Source of the DNA: Caldisericota bacterium
Lineage (GTDB): Bacteria > Caldisericota > JANLFM01
NCBI GenBank assembly: GCA_024655865.1
Contig: JANLFM010000042.1
Span: 1 to 8,488, forward strand
Reading direction: 5' to 3'
DNA: 8,488 nt
Part shown: piece by piece, positions 1 to 4,799 of the stretch
How positions within the stretch are numbered: position 1 is the first letter of the stretch
Layout: each line of letters opens with the position of its first letter
Program-made: the position numbers and the translations under genes
Notes under the pieces: model-generated
What the model saw: only the letters and a program-made list of their open reading frames with translations
Told to the model about the DNA's origin: nothing
The model's database searches: none

Positions 1-129
1 TGGTGGGGTTGGCTTACAATTGGATTAGCTGCCCTGGCATATATGGGGATCGTTTACTGGCTTTGGACAATGAAAACGAGGAAAACCAATATAAGGGGAA
101 ACCCGAGAACGCTCAGCCCTTCACCTTAG
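1..129 (+). CDS. C-terminal part of a small two-membrane-segment protein (5' end outside window)
   Basis: The reading frame is open from base 1 to the TAG at 127-129 and gives 42 residues. It begins with WWGW, continues as a hydrophobic membrane segment (about residues 4-23) and ends in a basic tail (MKTRKTN...). The pattern WWxW, then about 20 apolar residues containing LAALAY, then a basic tail, matches the second membrane segment of the 99-residue protein at 816-1115 (WWAW... VAIAY...). The two are therefore probably paralogs, and this tail belongs to a neighbouring copy of the same cassette. By comparison with the complete paralog, roughly 70 N-terminal residues lie upstream of the window. 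The likely topology is a membrane anchor with a cytoplasmic basic C-terminus. Function is unknown. The frame is confident; the paralogy is judged by eye on a short segment. Confidence 0.6.
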   Translation, partial: WWGWLTIGLAALAYMGIVYWLWTMKTRKTNIRGNPRTLSPSP

Positions 130-257
130 AAGACCATCTTTCGCTGCTGCTTTTTTCTTGAACTTATGATAGATCTCCTTCATCTGAGGATTGAATTTCC
201 CTTAGATAATAGAAGGAACTTAATTTCCTGGATCGAAGCGCGGAGCGACTTTGACTA

Positions 258-364
258 TCCGCTGGCAAGGCCAAGTCGAGACCCTCTCCTTGAAAGTCAA
301 AGATTAAATGGACAAGATTTCCCTTTCCTGCGTCTTTAAACATAAAGAGCAGTAGTGAAAAAGG
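258..364 (+). promoter_or_regulatory. Structured leader of the first LuxR-type gene (leader copy 1)
   Basis: Bases 258-349 align without gaps to 6681-6772, with 79 of 92 matching in a hand alignment. The last part can fold into a two-part hairpin. The outer arm is CCTTT 322-326 with AAAGG 360-364. The inner arm is CTGC 328-331 and TCTTT 333-337 with AAAGA 344-348 and GCAG 349-352. The 3' outer arm contains the only purine-rich SD-like stretch ahead of the ATG at 375, so the fold could hide it. CTGC/GCAG replaces different bases at the same place in the other copies, yet it still pairs. This could equally be a DNA inverted repeat bound by a LuxR-type dimer. I match it to no known riboswitch. 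The upstream stretch 130-257 holds no gene I can support. Confidence 0.6.
290..318 (+). promoter_or_regulatory. Candidate sigma-A-type promoter for the first LuxR-type gene
   Basis: TTGAAA at 290-295 resembles a -35 box. A 17-base spacer leads to CAAGAT at 313-318, a poor -10 box. The same TTGAAA and spacer occur ahead of the second complete LuxR-type gene (6713-6741), where the -10 reads CAGAAT. Support comes from conservation and spacing more than from box quality. Transcription would begin close to the foot of the leader hairpin. Confidence 0.35.
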
Positions 365-374
365 CGCTTTCTAA

Positions 375-656
375 ATGAAGGGCTTGACGGAGAGGGGAAA
401 GGAGATACTACAACTTTTGGCTCTGGGATGGAGCACTTCCTCAATTGCCAAGAAACTGTTGATCAGCGAGAAAACTGTGAGGAAACACCTGGAGCACATT
501 TACAGGAAACTTAAGATCCATTCTCACATTGAGGCGGTAGCTTGGGCCTGGAGGGAGGGGTTAGTAAAGGGGCAACCCCCCTCGTTTATGAATTGTTCCT
601 CAAAAACGGGAGGAGCTATAGGAAACGAGGATAAGAAACCTAACAGGCGATCATGA
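375..656 (+). CDS. Stand-alone LuxR/GerE-type HTH DNA-binding protein
   Basis: This 93-residue protein is almost entirely a LuxR C-terminal (GerE) DNA-binding domain. It opens LTERGKEILQLLALG. The recognition-helix region SEKTVRKHLEHIYRKL is the family hallmark at about residues 31-46, followed by the fourth helix at about 50-62. There is no receiver, autoinducer-binding or ATPase domain, so any signal input must come from elsewhere or from expression level. The last 28 residues or so (from KGQPPS) are hydrophilic and not part of the fold. The ATG at 375 is chosen because the domain begins at residue 4. Its SD is weak (AAGG at 361-364, 10 bases away) and lies inside the leader hairpin. It sits at the head of a cassette with the genes at 816 and 1119, and is likely a cytoplasmic regulator of itself and its neighbours (inference). 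The 3' part is duplicated at 1785-1957. Confidence 0.88.
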   Translation: MKGLTERGKEILQLLALGWSTSSIAKKLLISEKTVRKHLEHIYRKLKIHSHIEAVAWAWREGLVKGQPPSFMNCSSKTGGAIGNEDKKPNRRS

Positions 657-684
657 AATACGTCATTTGCCGTATTGACGGGGT
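513..684 (+). repeat. 172-bp direct repeat, copy A (3' part of LuxR-type gene and flank)
   Basis: Starting at AAGATCC and ending at GACGGGGT, this stretch recurs at 1785-1957 with about five substitutions and one inserted C. It covers the last third of the LuxR fold, the hydrophilic tail, the stop codon and 28 bases beyond. That non-coding end contains nested inverted repeats: ATACG 658-662 with CGTAT 671-675, and CGTCA 661-665 with TGACG 676-680. The non-coding end is as well conserved as the coding part, which suggests a recent copy event. Confidence 0.9.
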
Positions 685-702
685 AATAAATCGGCTTAAA
701 AT
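675..702 (+). promoter_or_regulatory. Candidate internal promoter ahead of the two-membrane-segment gene
   Basis: TTGACG at 675-680 is one base from the consensus -35. A 16-base spacer leads to TAAAAT at 697-702, one base from TATAAT. This would give the genes at 816 and 1119 a start independent of the LuxR gene. The -35 also forms an arm of the inverted repeat CGTCA/TGACG, a plausible operator position. The second repeat copy keeps TTGACG at 1948-1953, but the sequence after it is unrelated and has no good -10. Confidence 0.4.
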
Positions 703-815
703 TTCAAAGGTATCAATTTCAAGGAAAGGAGGAAAGATAATCTTAAAGGATGAGAGAAACGAACTATTGCCATCATTTAAATGTAAAAGTTAACACTGGT
801 TAAGGGGTGAGTAAA

Positions 816-1115
816 ATGAAGCATAAAGGGCTCCTTATAGGAATGGGGGTAGTGGTTTTTCTTGTTTTTCTTTATTTTTTAGTCTGGCAAACAGGGCTTT
901 TGCTCAGAATTTCTCTTCCTATTTATCCTCAGGGCGAAGTTTCTTTTTCCGCTCAGCCTCCTGAAATAGCTCCTCCCAAGACAGGGGTTACTCCCCAGAC
1001 TGCGATCATTAGGTATGGCCCTCCCTGGTGGGCTTGGGCTGCACTTGCCTTAGTAGCCATTGCCTATTCGGGGACTGTTGGTTATTTTTTGGCGAAAAGC
1101 AGGGAAGAGAGGTAA
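816..1115 (+). CDS. Small two-membrane-segment protein with a proline-rich loop
   Basis: The protein has 99 residues. Membrane segment 1 covers about residues 5-24. A proline-rich extracytoplasmic loop of about 45 residues (PIYPQG...QPPEIAPPKTG) follows. Membrane segment 2 covers about 71-92 (PWWAWAALALVAIAY...), with a short charged tail KSREER. The ATG at 816 is preferred over the in-frame GTG at 807 because AAGGGGTGA lies at the right distance from the ATG and overlaps that GTG. A small hairpin, TTAAC 790-794 with GTTAA 799-803, directly precedes the SD. The stop is three bases before the next start at 1119, so the two genes are probably translated together. The second segment resembles the partial protein at 1-129. 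Family and function are unknown; an anchor or partner for the secreted product is a guess from position. Confidence 0.72.
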   Translation: MKHKGLLIGMGVVVFLVFLYFLVWQTGLLLRISLPIYPQGEVSFSAQPPEIAPPKTGVTPQTAIIRYGPPWWAWAALALVAIAYSGTVGYFLAKSREER

Positions 1116-1118
1116 GAA

Positions 1119-1564
1119 ATGAAATCCTTTCGCAAGATAAAAGGTATAAAAACTTTTAGATATTTTGTCCTTATCCTGGTCCAGGTTTTTTGGCTACCTT
1201 GTCTGTAGGGAACGTTTCTGCGACACCAGACTTAATTGCTCCTGACCTTTATTACCAAACAATCAATATACCCATTACATCTGTTTGCTGGCCCTATTGT
1301 AATTACAAAGGTCCATATTATGACGTTTATTGGGCGCAGTTAACGCTATACTGGACTCCTTCATCCGCCGTGAAAAGCGCTTGGGTAGCTTTAAGATATT
1401 CAGCAACTCCGCCCGATTACTGGGGTACCATCCTGGTACCCGGCGCTAATACGATAACCTGGAGCAATATCGATCACACTAAGCCTGTTTACATTTTTGT
1501 TGCTCCGCCTGGTTTTGGATGCATCACCTATTATGGAACCCTTACCTTGGGCGTTGGTCCCTGA
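1119..1564 (+). CDS. Secreted beta-rich protein with a frameshift in its signal peptide
   Basis: The ATG at 1119 has a good SD (GAGAGG, 1107-1112) and starts a typical export signal: basic n-region MKSFRKIKGIKTFRY, then FVLILVQVF. That frame stops at 1206 after 29 residues. The rest of the signal (LATLSVGNVSA) and the mature domain (from TPDLIAP) are in the -1 frame, entered at the T6 run 1186-1191. Seven Ts would give one continuous 148-residue protein with cleavage after VSA, residue 35. A TTG at 1190 is in the mature frame, but it has no usable signal or SD. The mature part is about 113 residues, rich in aromatic residues and beta-type, with three cysteines (two in VCWPYCNY) and an ending YGTLTLGVGP. 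The middle and end resemble the C-terminal domain of the protein at 4055-4666. Possibilities are a real mutation, a switchable T tract, ribosomal slippage or a read error. No known family. Confidence 0.66.
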
Positions 1565-1636
1565 TTTTCAAGAGACAAAGGGTTAAATGTTTGCCAACCT
1601 GCCTTGAGATATAGGAGAGAAGATCGTCTGGTATCG

Positions 1637-1661
1637 CCCGGAATGCCTTTGGAATTCCGGG
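1637..1661 (+). terminator. GC-rich hairpin downstream of the frameshifted secreted gene
   Basis: CCCGGAAT (1637-1644) pairs perfectly with ATTCCGGG (1654-1661) across a 9-base loop, 73 bases after the stop at 1564. No T run follows, so it is not a classic intrinsic terminator. It may instead stop RNA decay or mark a transcript end. The rest of 1565-1710 holds no gene I can support. Confidence 0.35.
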
Positions 1662-1710
1662 ATTGTAAAGCCTGCAAATTCTGATTTGTCCCTTTAGAAG
1701 ATCTCTTAAA

Positions 1711-1775
1711 AAAGATTAGGCGTACAGAATTTCCCTTTCACTCGTCTTTAAAAACAAAAAGACAACGACGAAAGG
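1711..1775 (+). promoter_or_regulatory. Leader copy 2, ahead of the truncated LuxR copy
   Basis: Bases 1711-1758 are identical to 6722-6769 (48 of 48), so this leader is nearest to the one of the second complete LuxR gene. The two-part hairpin is present here too: outer CCTTTC 1734-1739 with GAAAGG 1770-1775, inner GTCTTT 1744-1749 with AAAGAC 1758-1763. Bases upstream of 1711 do not match the other leaders, and the TTGAAA -35 element is missing, so this copy may have lost its promoter. It ends next to a deletion that removed the LuxR start. Confidence 0.6.
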
Positions 1776-1784
1776 TGTTTTCTC

Positions 1785-1929
1785 AAGATCCATTCTCACA
1801 TTGAGGCCGTGGCTTGGGCCTGGAGGGAGGGGTTAGTAAAGGGGCCACCCCCCCTCGTTTATGAATTGTTCCTCAAAAACGGGAGGAGTTATAGGAAACG
1901 AGGATGAGAAACCTAACAGGCGATCATGA
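1785..1929 (+). pseudogene. Truncated, frameshifted remnant of a LuxR-type HTH gene
   Basis: The remnant corresponds to 513-656 of the intact gene. The start codon and about the first 46 codons, including the recognition helix, are missing. The leader runs directly into AAGATCC. Two early differences (GCG to GCC, GTA to GTG) are silent. One extra C in the run at about 1829-1835 then shifts the frame. No start or SD serves the remnant, so no DNA-binding protein can be made from it. It lies between the leader and the C39-like gene at 2026, where the other cassettes have an intact LuxR gene. Confidence 0.8.
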
Positions 1930-1957
1930 AATACGTCATTTGCCGTATTGACGGGGT
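1785..1957 (+). repeat. 172/173-bp direct repeat, copy B
   Basis: This is the second copy of 513-684, with about five substitutions and one inserted C. Similarity stops just after the -35-like TTGACG (1948-1953) in GACGGGGT, as in copy A. Beyond this point the cassettes carry unrelated downstream sequence. Confidence 0.9.
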
Positions 1958-2025
1958 TTCCAGTTCGTATTAGTTGTCTTAAAAAGTGTCGTTGAAAGGG
2001 GACGACGAAATCGGGGGTGTAAAAA

Positions 2026-2784
2026 ATGAAAAAATTAGGAACCTGCAAGATTGGATTGCTTTTGGCGGTGCTTGCACTCTTATCGGGGCTCTGTCTTTTA
2101 CCAGGTCAAGGTCTTTTAGCCAACTCTTCTGAATTCCAACAGCCAGAACCCAGACAGCCGATTTCCGATGAGCAAAAAAAATTAGATGAAACTGTAGAGA
2201 AAAAATTTGAGAAGTGGAAGGTTCAATTGCAGGAAGTAGGAATACTGTCAGGACAGTCTCGGATTTTAGCTGTTAATGCAGTTGACCAAATATACGATAA
2301 TTGGTGCGGTCCCGCTGCTACCAAGGAAATCCTCGATTACCGAGGAGATTACCATTCTCTATCTACATTGGCAAGCTGGTTGGGAACTGACAGCACCGGA
2401 ACAAGGATCGACAACGTTATTTCTCTTCTTAACGCCCACCAGTGGCGGCAGTACGTTCGCTATAATACTGATTATTACCCCACTTCCCCTTCTTGGCAGT
2501 ACCAATGGTTCCTGAAAGTGTATAACGACATTTGGAACTATGCTTCTCCAAATTTGGTGCAGGTCAGGTTGGATGACTTTGATCCTTACTATATTCCAAA
2601 TGGAGCTCACTACCTTGCCATTAAAGGGTTTTATTACGATACTTCTGGACAAAGCGACACAACGGTAACTTGGGTCGATTCGTATAACAAGGTTATAAAT
2701 GGAGTGAATCCTTTTGGCACCCATACGATGGAATACCGGGCTTTTGCCTACAACGTTTGGGTTTCAGCTGTAGGATCTCCCTGA
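2026..2784 (+). CDS. Secreted C39-like (papain-fold) cysteine peptidase
   Basis: The protein has 252 residues. A signal peptide covers about 1-32 (MKKLGTCKIGLLLAVLALL..., likely cut after LLA before NSS). A charged, probably helical linker rich in E, K and Q spans about 35-75. The catalytic domain spans about 80-250. Within it, QIYDNWCGPAA gives the nucleophile Cys94 and the usual upstream Gln88 for the oxyanion hole. HYLAIKGFYYD gives His195 and WVDSYN gives Asp218. Order and spacing fit the peptidase C39-like family, whose members cut peptides or bind them. No ABC transporter domain is present, so this is not a bacteriocin exporter. The start is set by GGGGGTG at 2013-2019, six bases before the ATG. 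A short hairpin, GTCGT 1988-1992 with ACGAC 2002-2006, lies just upstream. The lipoprotein gene starts eight bases after the stop. It may process neighbouring exported proteins (inference). Confidence 0.78.
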   Translation: MKKLGTCKIGLLLAVLALLSGLCLLPGQGLLANSSEFQQPEPRQPISDEQKKLDETVEKKFEKWKVQLQEVGILSGQSRILAVNAVDQIYDNWCGPAATKEILDYRGDYHSLSTLASWLGTDSTGTRIDNVISLLNAHQWRQYVRYNTDYYPTSPSWQYQWFLKVYNDIWNYASPNLVQVRLDDFDPYYIPNGAHYLAIKGFYYDTSGQSDTTVTWVDSYNKVINGVNPFGTHTMEYRAFAYNVWVSAVGSP

Positions 2785-2792
2785 AATAAAGC

Positions 2793-3938
2793 ATGAAAAC
2801 TCGACTTCTGACAGTTTCCTGGATTCTCCTTGTGGGGTTTTTGGTCAGTTGCAGCTCCTCCGCTGTGAGGTGGCCTGACTCTGCTGACTTCACTCTCCCG
2901 CTCCCTTCTATCGGCGAGGGGAGTGTCTGTGGAAAAATTGACACAGGGGAGATAGTCATTTCAGCATGTGATCTTCCCCGCGGTTCTCAATACGGGAACG
3001 ATCCCTACCCCAATTCTCGTTTGCTTCTTCTCCGTCCTGACGGAAGCTTGGAAGAATTCTACCGGTCTCCGGAAGAGCTGGTGGAAGCCCAGCATATAGT
3101 AGCAGAGGGCAACTGGATTGTATGGACAGTGGCTGATCGGATGTATGCGCTCGATCGAAAGTCGGGGAATAGAGAGGAAATTCCCGCCAAATTAGGGCTC
3201 ATGACCAATCTTTCCCTCTCCGATGGTAAAGCTGTCTGGCGTGAGGATGAAGGAGCTCACAGTGGACATCTGAAGCTATGGGATTTAGAAAGAAACCAAC
3301 TCCTGGAGCTAAAGAATATCCCGGAACCTACCTCGGACTCTCATACTCTGGCGGTATACCGCAAGGGTAAACTCTTCACCTGCACCTCCTCCGCTCTCGT
3401 ACTGCTCGATTTGAAAACAGGACGGACGCTGAGGACCTTCGACTGGAAAGAAGAAAGCTGGCTTGGAACTGCAGATTTTGGTCCCTGGCGGCTTTACCTG
3501 GCCGATAACCATGTCGCCTGGATCGAGTTGGGTAAGCTGGCTTATTTGAATAAGGGCGGGACAGACATGTGCTCCCGCCTGGTATTGGTGGACCTGCAAA
3601 CGGGAGAGAAGTTGATTCTGGGACAGGGAGGAAAAGAACAGCCCGAGGGCGGGAATGCTATAACCGCCGCTCTGACCGACCGGTTCATCGCCTGGCGTGG
3701 TTGGCCCAAGGATAGCTTTTCTCGCGATCCCATCGAATCAAAAATTTTCCTCTACTATTTCGCCGATAAAAGACAGGTCTCCTTCGCCGGAACGCCCGGG
3801 GGGGGTCAGGTGCCTGTCGCCCTCGATGAAGAGACAATTGCCTGGCTGACTTTGCCGCCAAAATTTTTTGAAGGCCCTAAACCGGGAGATTCTGTCTCAT
3901 TGCGCATCGTTAAGCCAATGGAGGTGGCAATTCCTTAA
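2793..3938 (+). CDS. Lipoprotein with a beta-propeller-like repeat domain
   Basis: The protein has 381 residues. The N-terminus MKTRLLTVSWILLVGFLVSC ends in a lipobox (LVSC), so Cys20 should be lipidated after export and anchor the protein to a membrane. The rest shows at least five imperfect repeats of the form 'dG..vaW......l..lDl.tG....l': for example around ALDRKSGNREEI, KLWDLERNQLLEL, LLDLKTGRTLRTF, LVDLQTGEKLIL and FLYYFADKRQVSF. This pattern is typical of TolB/WD40-like propellers, which usually bind partners rather than catalyse. Only eight bases separate it from the C39-like gene and the ATG has no clear SD, so translation probably depends on the upstream gene. Its DNA looks richer in GC than its neighbours, and it contains a G8 run at 3798-3805 that is in frame as given. 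Partner unknown; exact propeller family not assigned. Confidence 0.75.
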   Translation: MKTRLLTVSWILLVGFLVSCSSSAVRWPDSADFTLPLPSIGEGSVCGKIDTGEIVISACDLPRGSQYGNDPYPNSRLLLLRPDGSLEEFYRSPEELVEAQHIVAEGNWIVWTVADRMYALDRKSGNREEIPAKLGLMTNLSLSDGKAVWREDEGAHSGHLKLWDLERNQLLELKNIPEPTSDSHTLAVYRKGKLFTCTSSALVLLDLKTGRTLRTFDWKEESWLGTADFGPWRLYLADNHVAWIELGKLAYLNKGGTDMCSRLVLVDLQTGEKLILGQGGKEQPEGGNAITAALTDRFIAWRGWPKDSFSRDPIESKIFLYYFADKRQVSFAGTPGGGQVPVALDEETIAWLTLPPKFFEGPKPGDSVSLRIVKPMEVAIP

Positions 3939-4054
3939 TTAGGGAAGCTTGCGATCTAGATTTTTTTAAAAGTGGAACATTCTGAAGATTTTTACGTTTT
4001 CTATATTGAGGGTGTAATTAAGTAAAAGTACCCAGTTTTTGGAAAGTAAAGGAA

Positions 4055-4666
4055 ATGGGAAGGGCAGAAACGAAGAGGATAGTTAAAGGGCTGGTTGTGG
4101 TGGGATTGGTTTTTCTTATGATCATTGGATTTTCCCTAAGTGGGGTCGCCTCGGATGCTTACTCTGAAAGTAATTTCACTTTTTCAGAGACAGCATTTGA
4201 TACCGCCTTAACTCCTGAGGAGCAGGAAACCATACAAACTATGGAAAGAGATCAGGAACTTATTCGGGCTTTCGAACAAAAAATTACTACAGATCAAAAT
4301 AAGTTGTCCGGGACTGAACTTCTGCCGGAATCTTTTACTCCCATAAGAGATTGTGAACCGAAATGGTATTCCTACATCACGGTAAGCGGTTCCCTTCGTT
4401 ATGGGGAATCAATTTGGTATGGACGTTACTCAGGCATGGATTCCTTGATAATCCAGGTCAACTGGGTGCCGACGCCTCTTTCACTTACTGCAGTCATATT
4501 GGATGTAACTGAGGGGACAAGCACTCAATACAGATGGGTTGGAGGTTTGGGAAGCGTCATCTGTAATGTCAATCCTTCCCATGCCTATCTGGTTGGTTTC
4601 ATGAATTGCGCCGGGGCAGGCACCACCATCACCTTAAATGGAACTTTAACCCTTGTTCTCCACTGA
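4055..4666 (+). CDS. Secreted protein: helical linker plus beta-sandwich-like domain
   Basis: The protein has 203 residues. The N-terminus MGRAETKRIVKGLVVVGLVFLMIIGFSLSGVASDA is a signal peptide. A Glu/Gln-rich helical linker follows (TPEEQETIQTMERDQELIRA, extending to about residue 83). The domain from about residue 100 alternates in a beta pattern and contains Cys100, Cys170 and Cys185. Its core (VNWVPTPLSLTAVILDVTEG) and end (NGTLTLVLH) resemble LYWTPSSAVKSAWVALRYSA and YGTLTLGVGP in the protein at 1119-1564. The two are therefore probably distant paralogs. ATG 4055 is the only reasonable start in frame (a TAA lies at 4019-4021), but its SD (AAAGGAA) is very close. A better SD-like GAGGGTG at 4010-4016 lies 38 bases upstream and serves no start, so this region may have been rearranged. 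No known family. Confidence 0.72.
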   Translation: MGRAETKRIVKGLVVVGLVFLMIIGFSLSGVASDAYSESNFTFSETAFDTALTPEEQETIQTMERDQELIRAFEQKITTDQNKLSGTELLPESFTPIRDCEPKWYSYITVSGSLRYGESIWYGRYSGMDSLIIQVNWVPTPLSLTAVILDVTEGTSTQYRWVGGLGSVICNVNPSHAYLVGFMNCAGAGTTITLNGTLTLVLH

Positions 4667-4668
4667 TC

Positions 4669-4690
4669 TTCTGGTTTTGCCTTGAGCTGA
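4669..4690 (+). repeat. 22-bp intergenic repeat, copy 1
   Basis: The stretch from TTCTGG to GAGCTGA recurs at 6588-6609 with a single difference (G/C at the sixth base). Both copies lie after a secreted-protein gene and upstream of the next transcription unit. A weaker match (CTGCTTTTTTCTTGA...) starts near 147, ahead of leader copy 1. This suggests that cassette upstream regions share sequence beyond the leader. Role unknown. Confidence 0.6.
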
Positions 4691-4799
4691 TATTCCTTAA
4701 AAAAATTTTTTTGAAAAAGCTGGATATTTTGGAGAACAATTCCGTCTTTTATGTTGGAGGATGTTTGTAAGAAAAAACACTCATAACTGGAGTGAAGAA

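Noticed and set aside
123-205. Minus-strand stretch reading FNPQMKEIYHKFKKK, faintly like the end of an IS110-type transposase
   Set aside because: Only about 24 residues lie between stops, with no further transposase sequence, terminal repeats or target duplication; too short to claim a mobile-element remnant.
258-349. Known riboswitch class (c-di-GMP, fluoride, SAM and others considered)
   Set aside because: I could not match conserved core nucleotides of any class I know. An 8-bp pairing of CTTTGACT 249-256 with AGTCAAAG 294-301 in copy 1 is not kept in copy 3.
1833-2048. Minus-strand open frame of 71 codons
   Set aside because: It runs antisense through the LuxR remnant and the start of the C39-like gene, has no SD and resembles no family.
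2359-2959. Minus-strand open frames over the C39-like and lipoprotein genes
   Set aside because: These are shadows of well-supported plus-strand genes, with no domain and no signals of their own.
3309-3733. Minus-strand open frames within the lipoprotein gene
   Set aside because: They are antisense to a clear propeller-like coding frame; length is explained by its GC-rich codons.
3954-3967. ATCTAGAT followed by Ts as a terminator of the lipoprotein gene
   Set aside because: The palindrome has no room for a loop and no GC stem; not convincing.
4699-4712. A7T7 palindrome as a terminator
   Set aside because: An all-AT stem with no loop is more likely a bent-DNA tract than a terminator.
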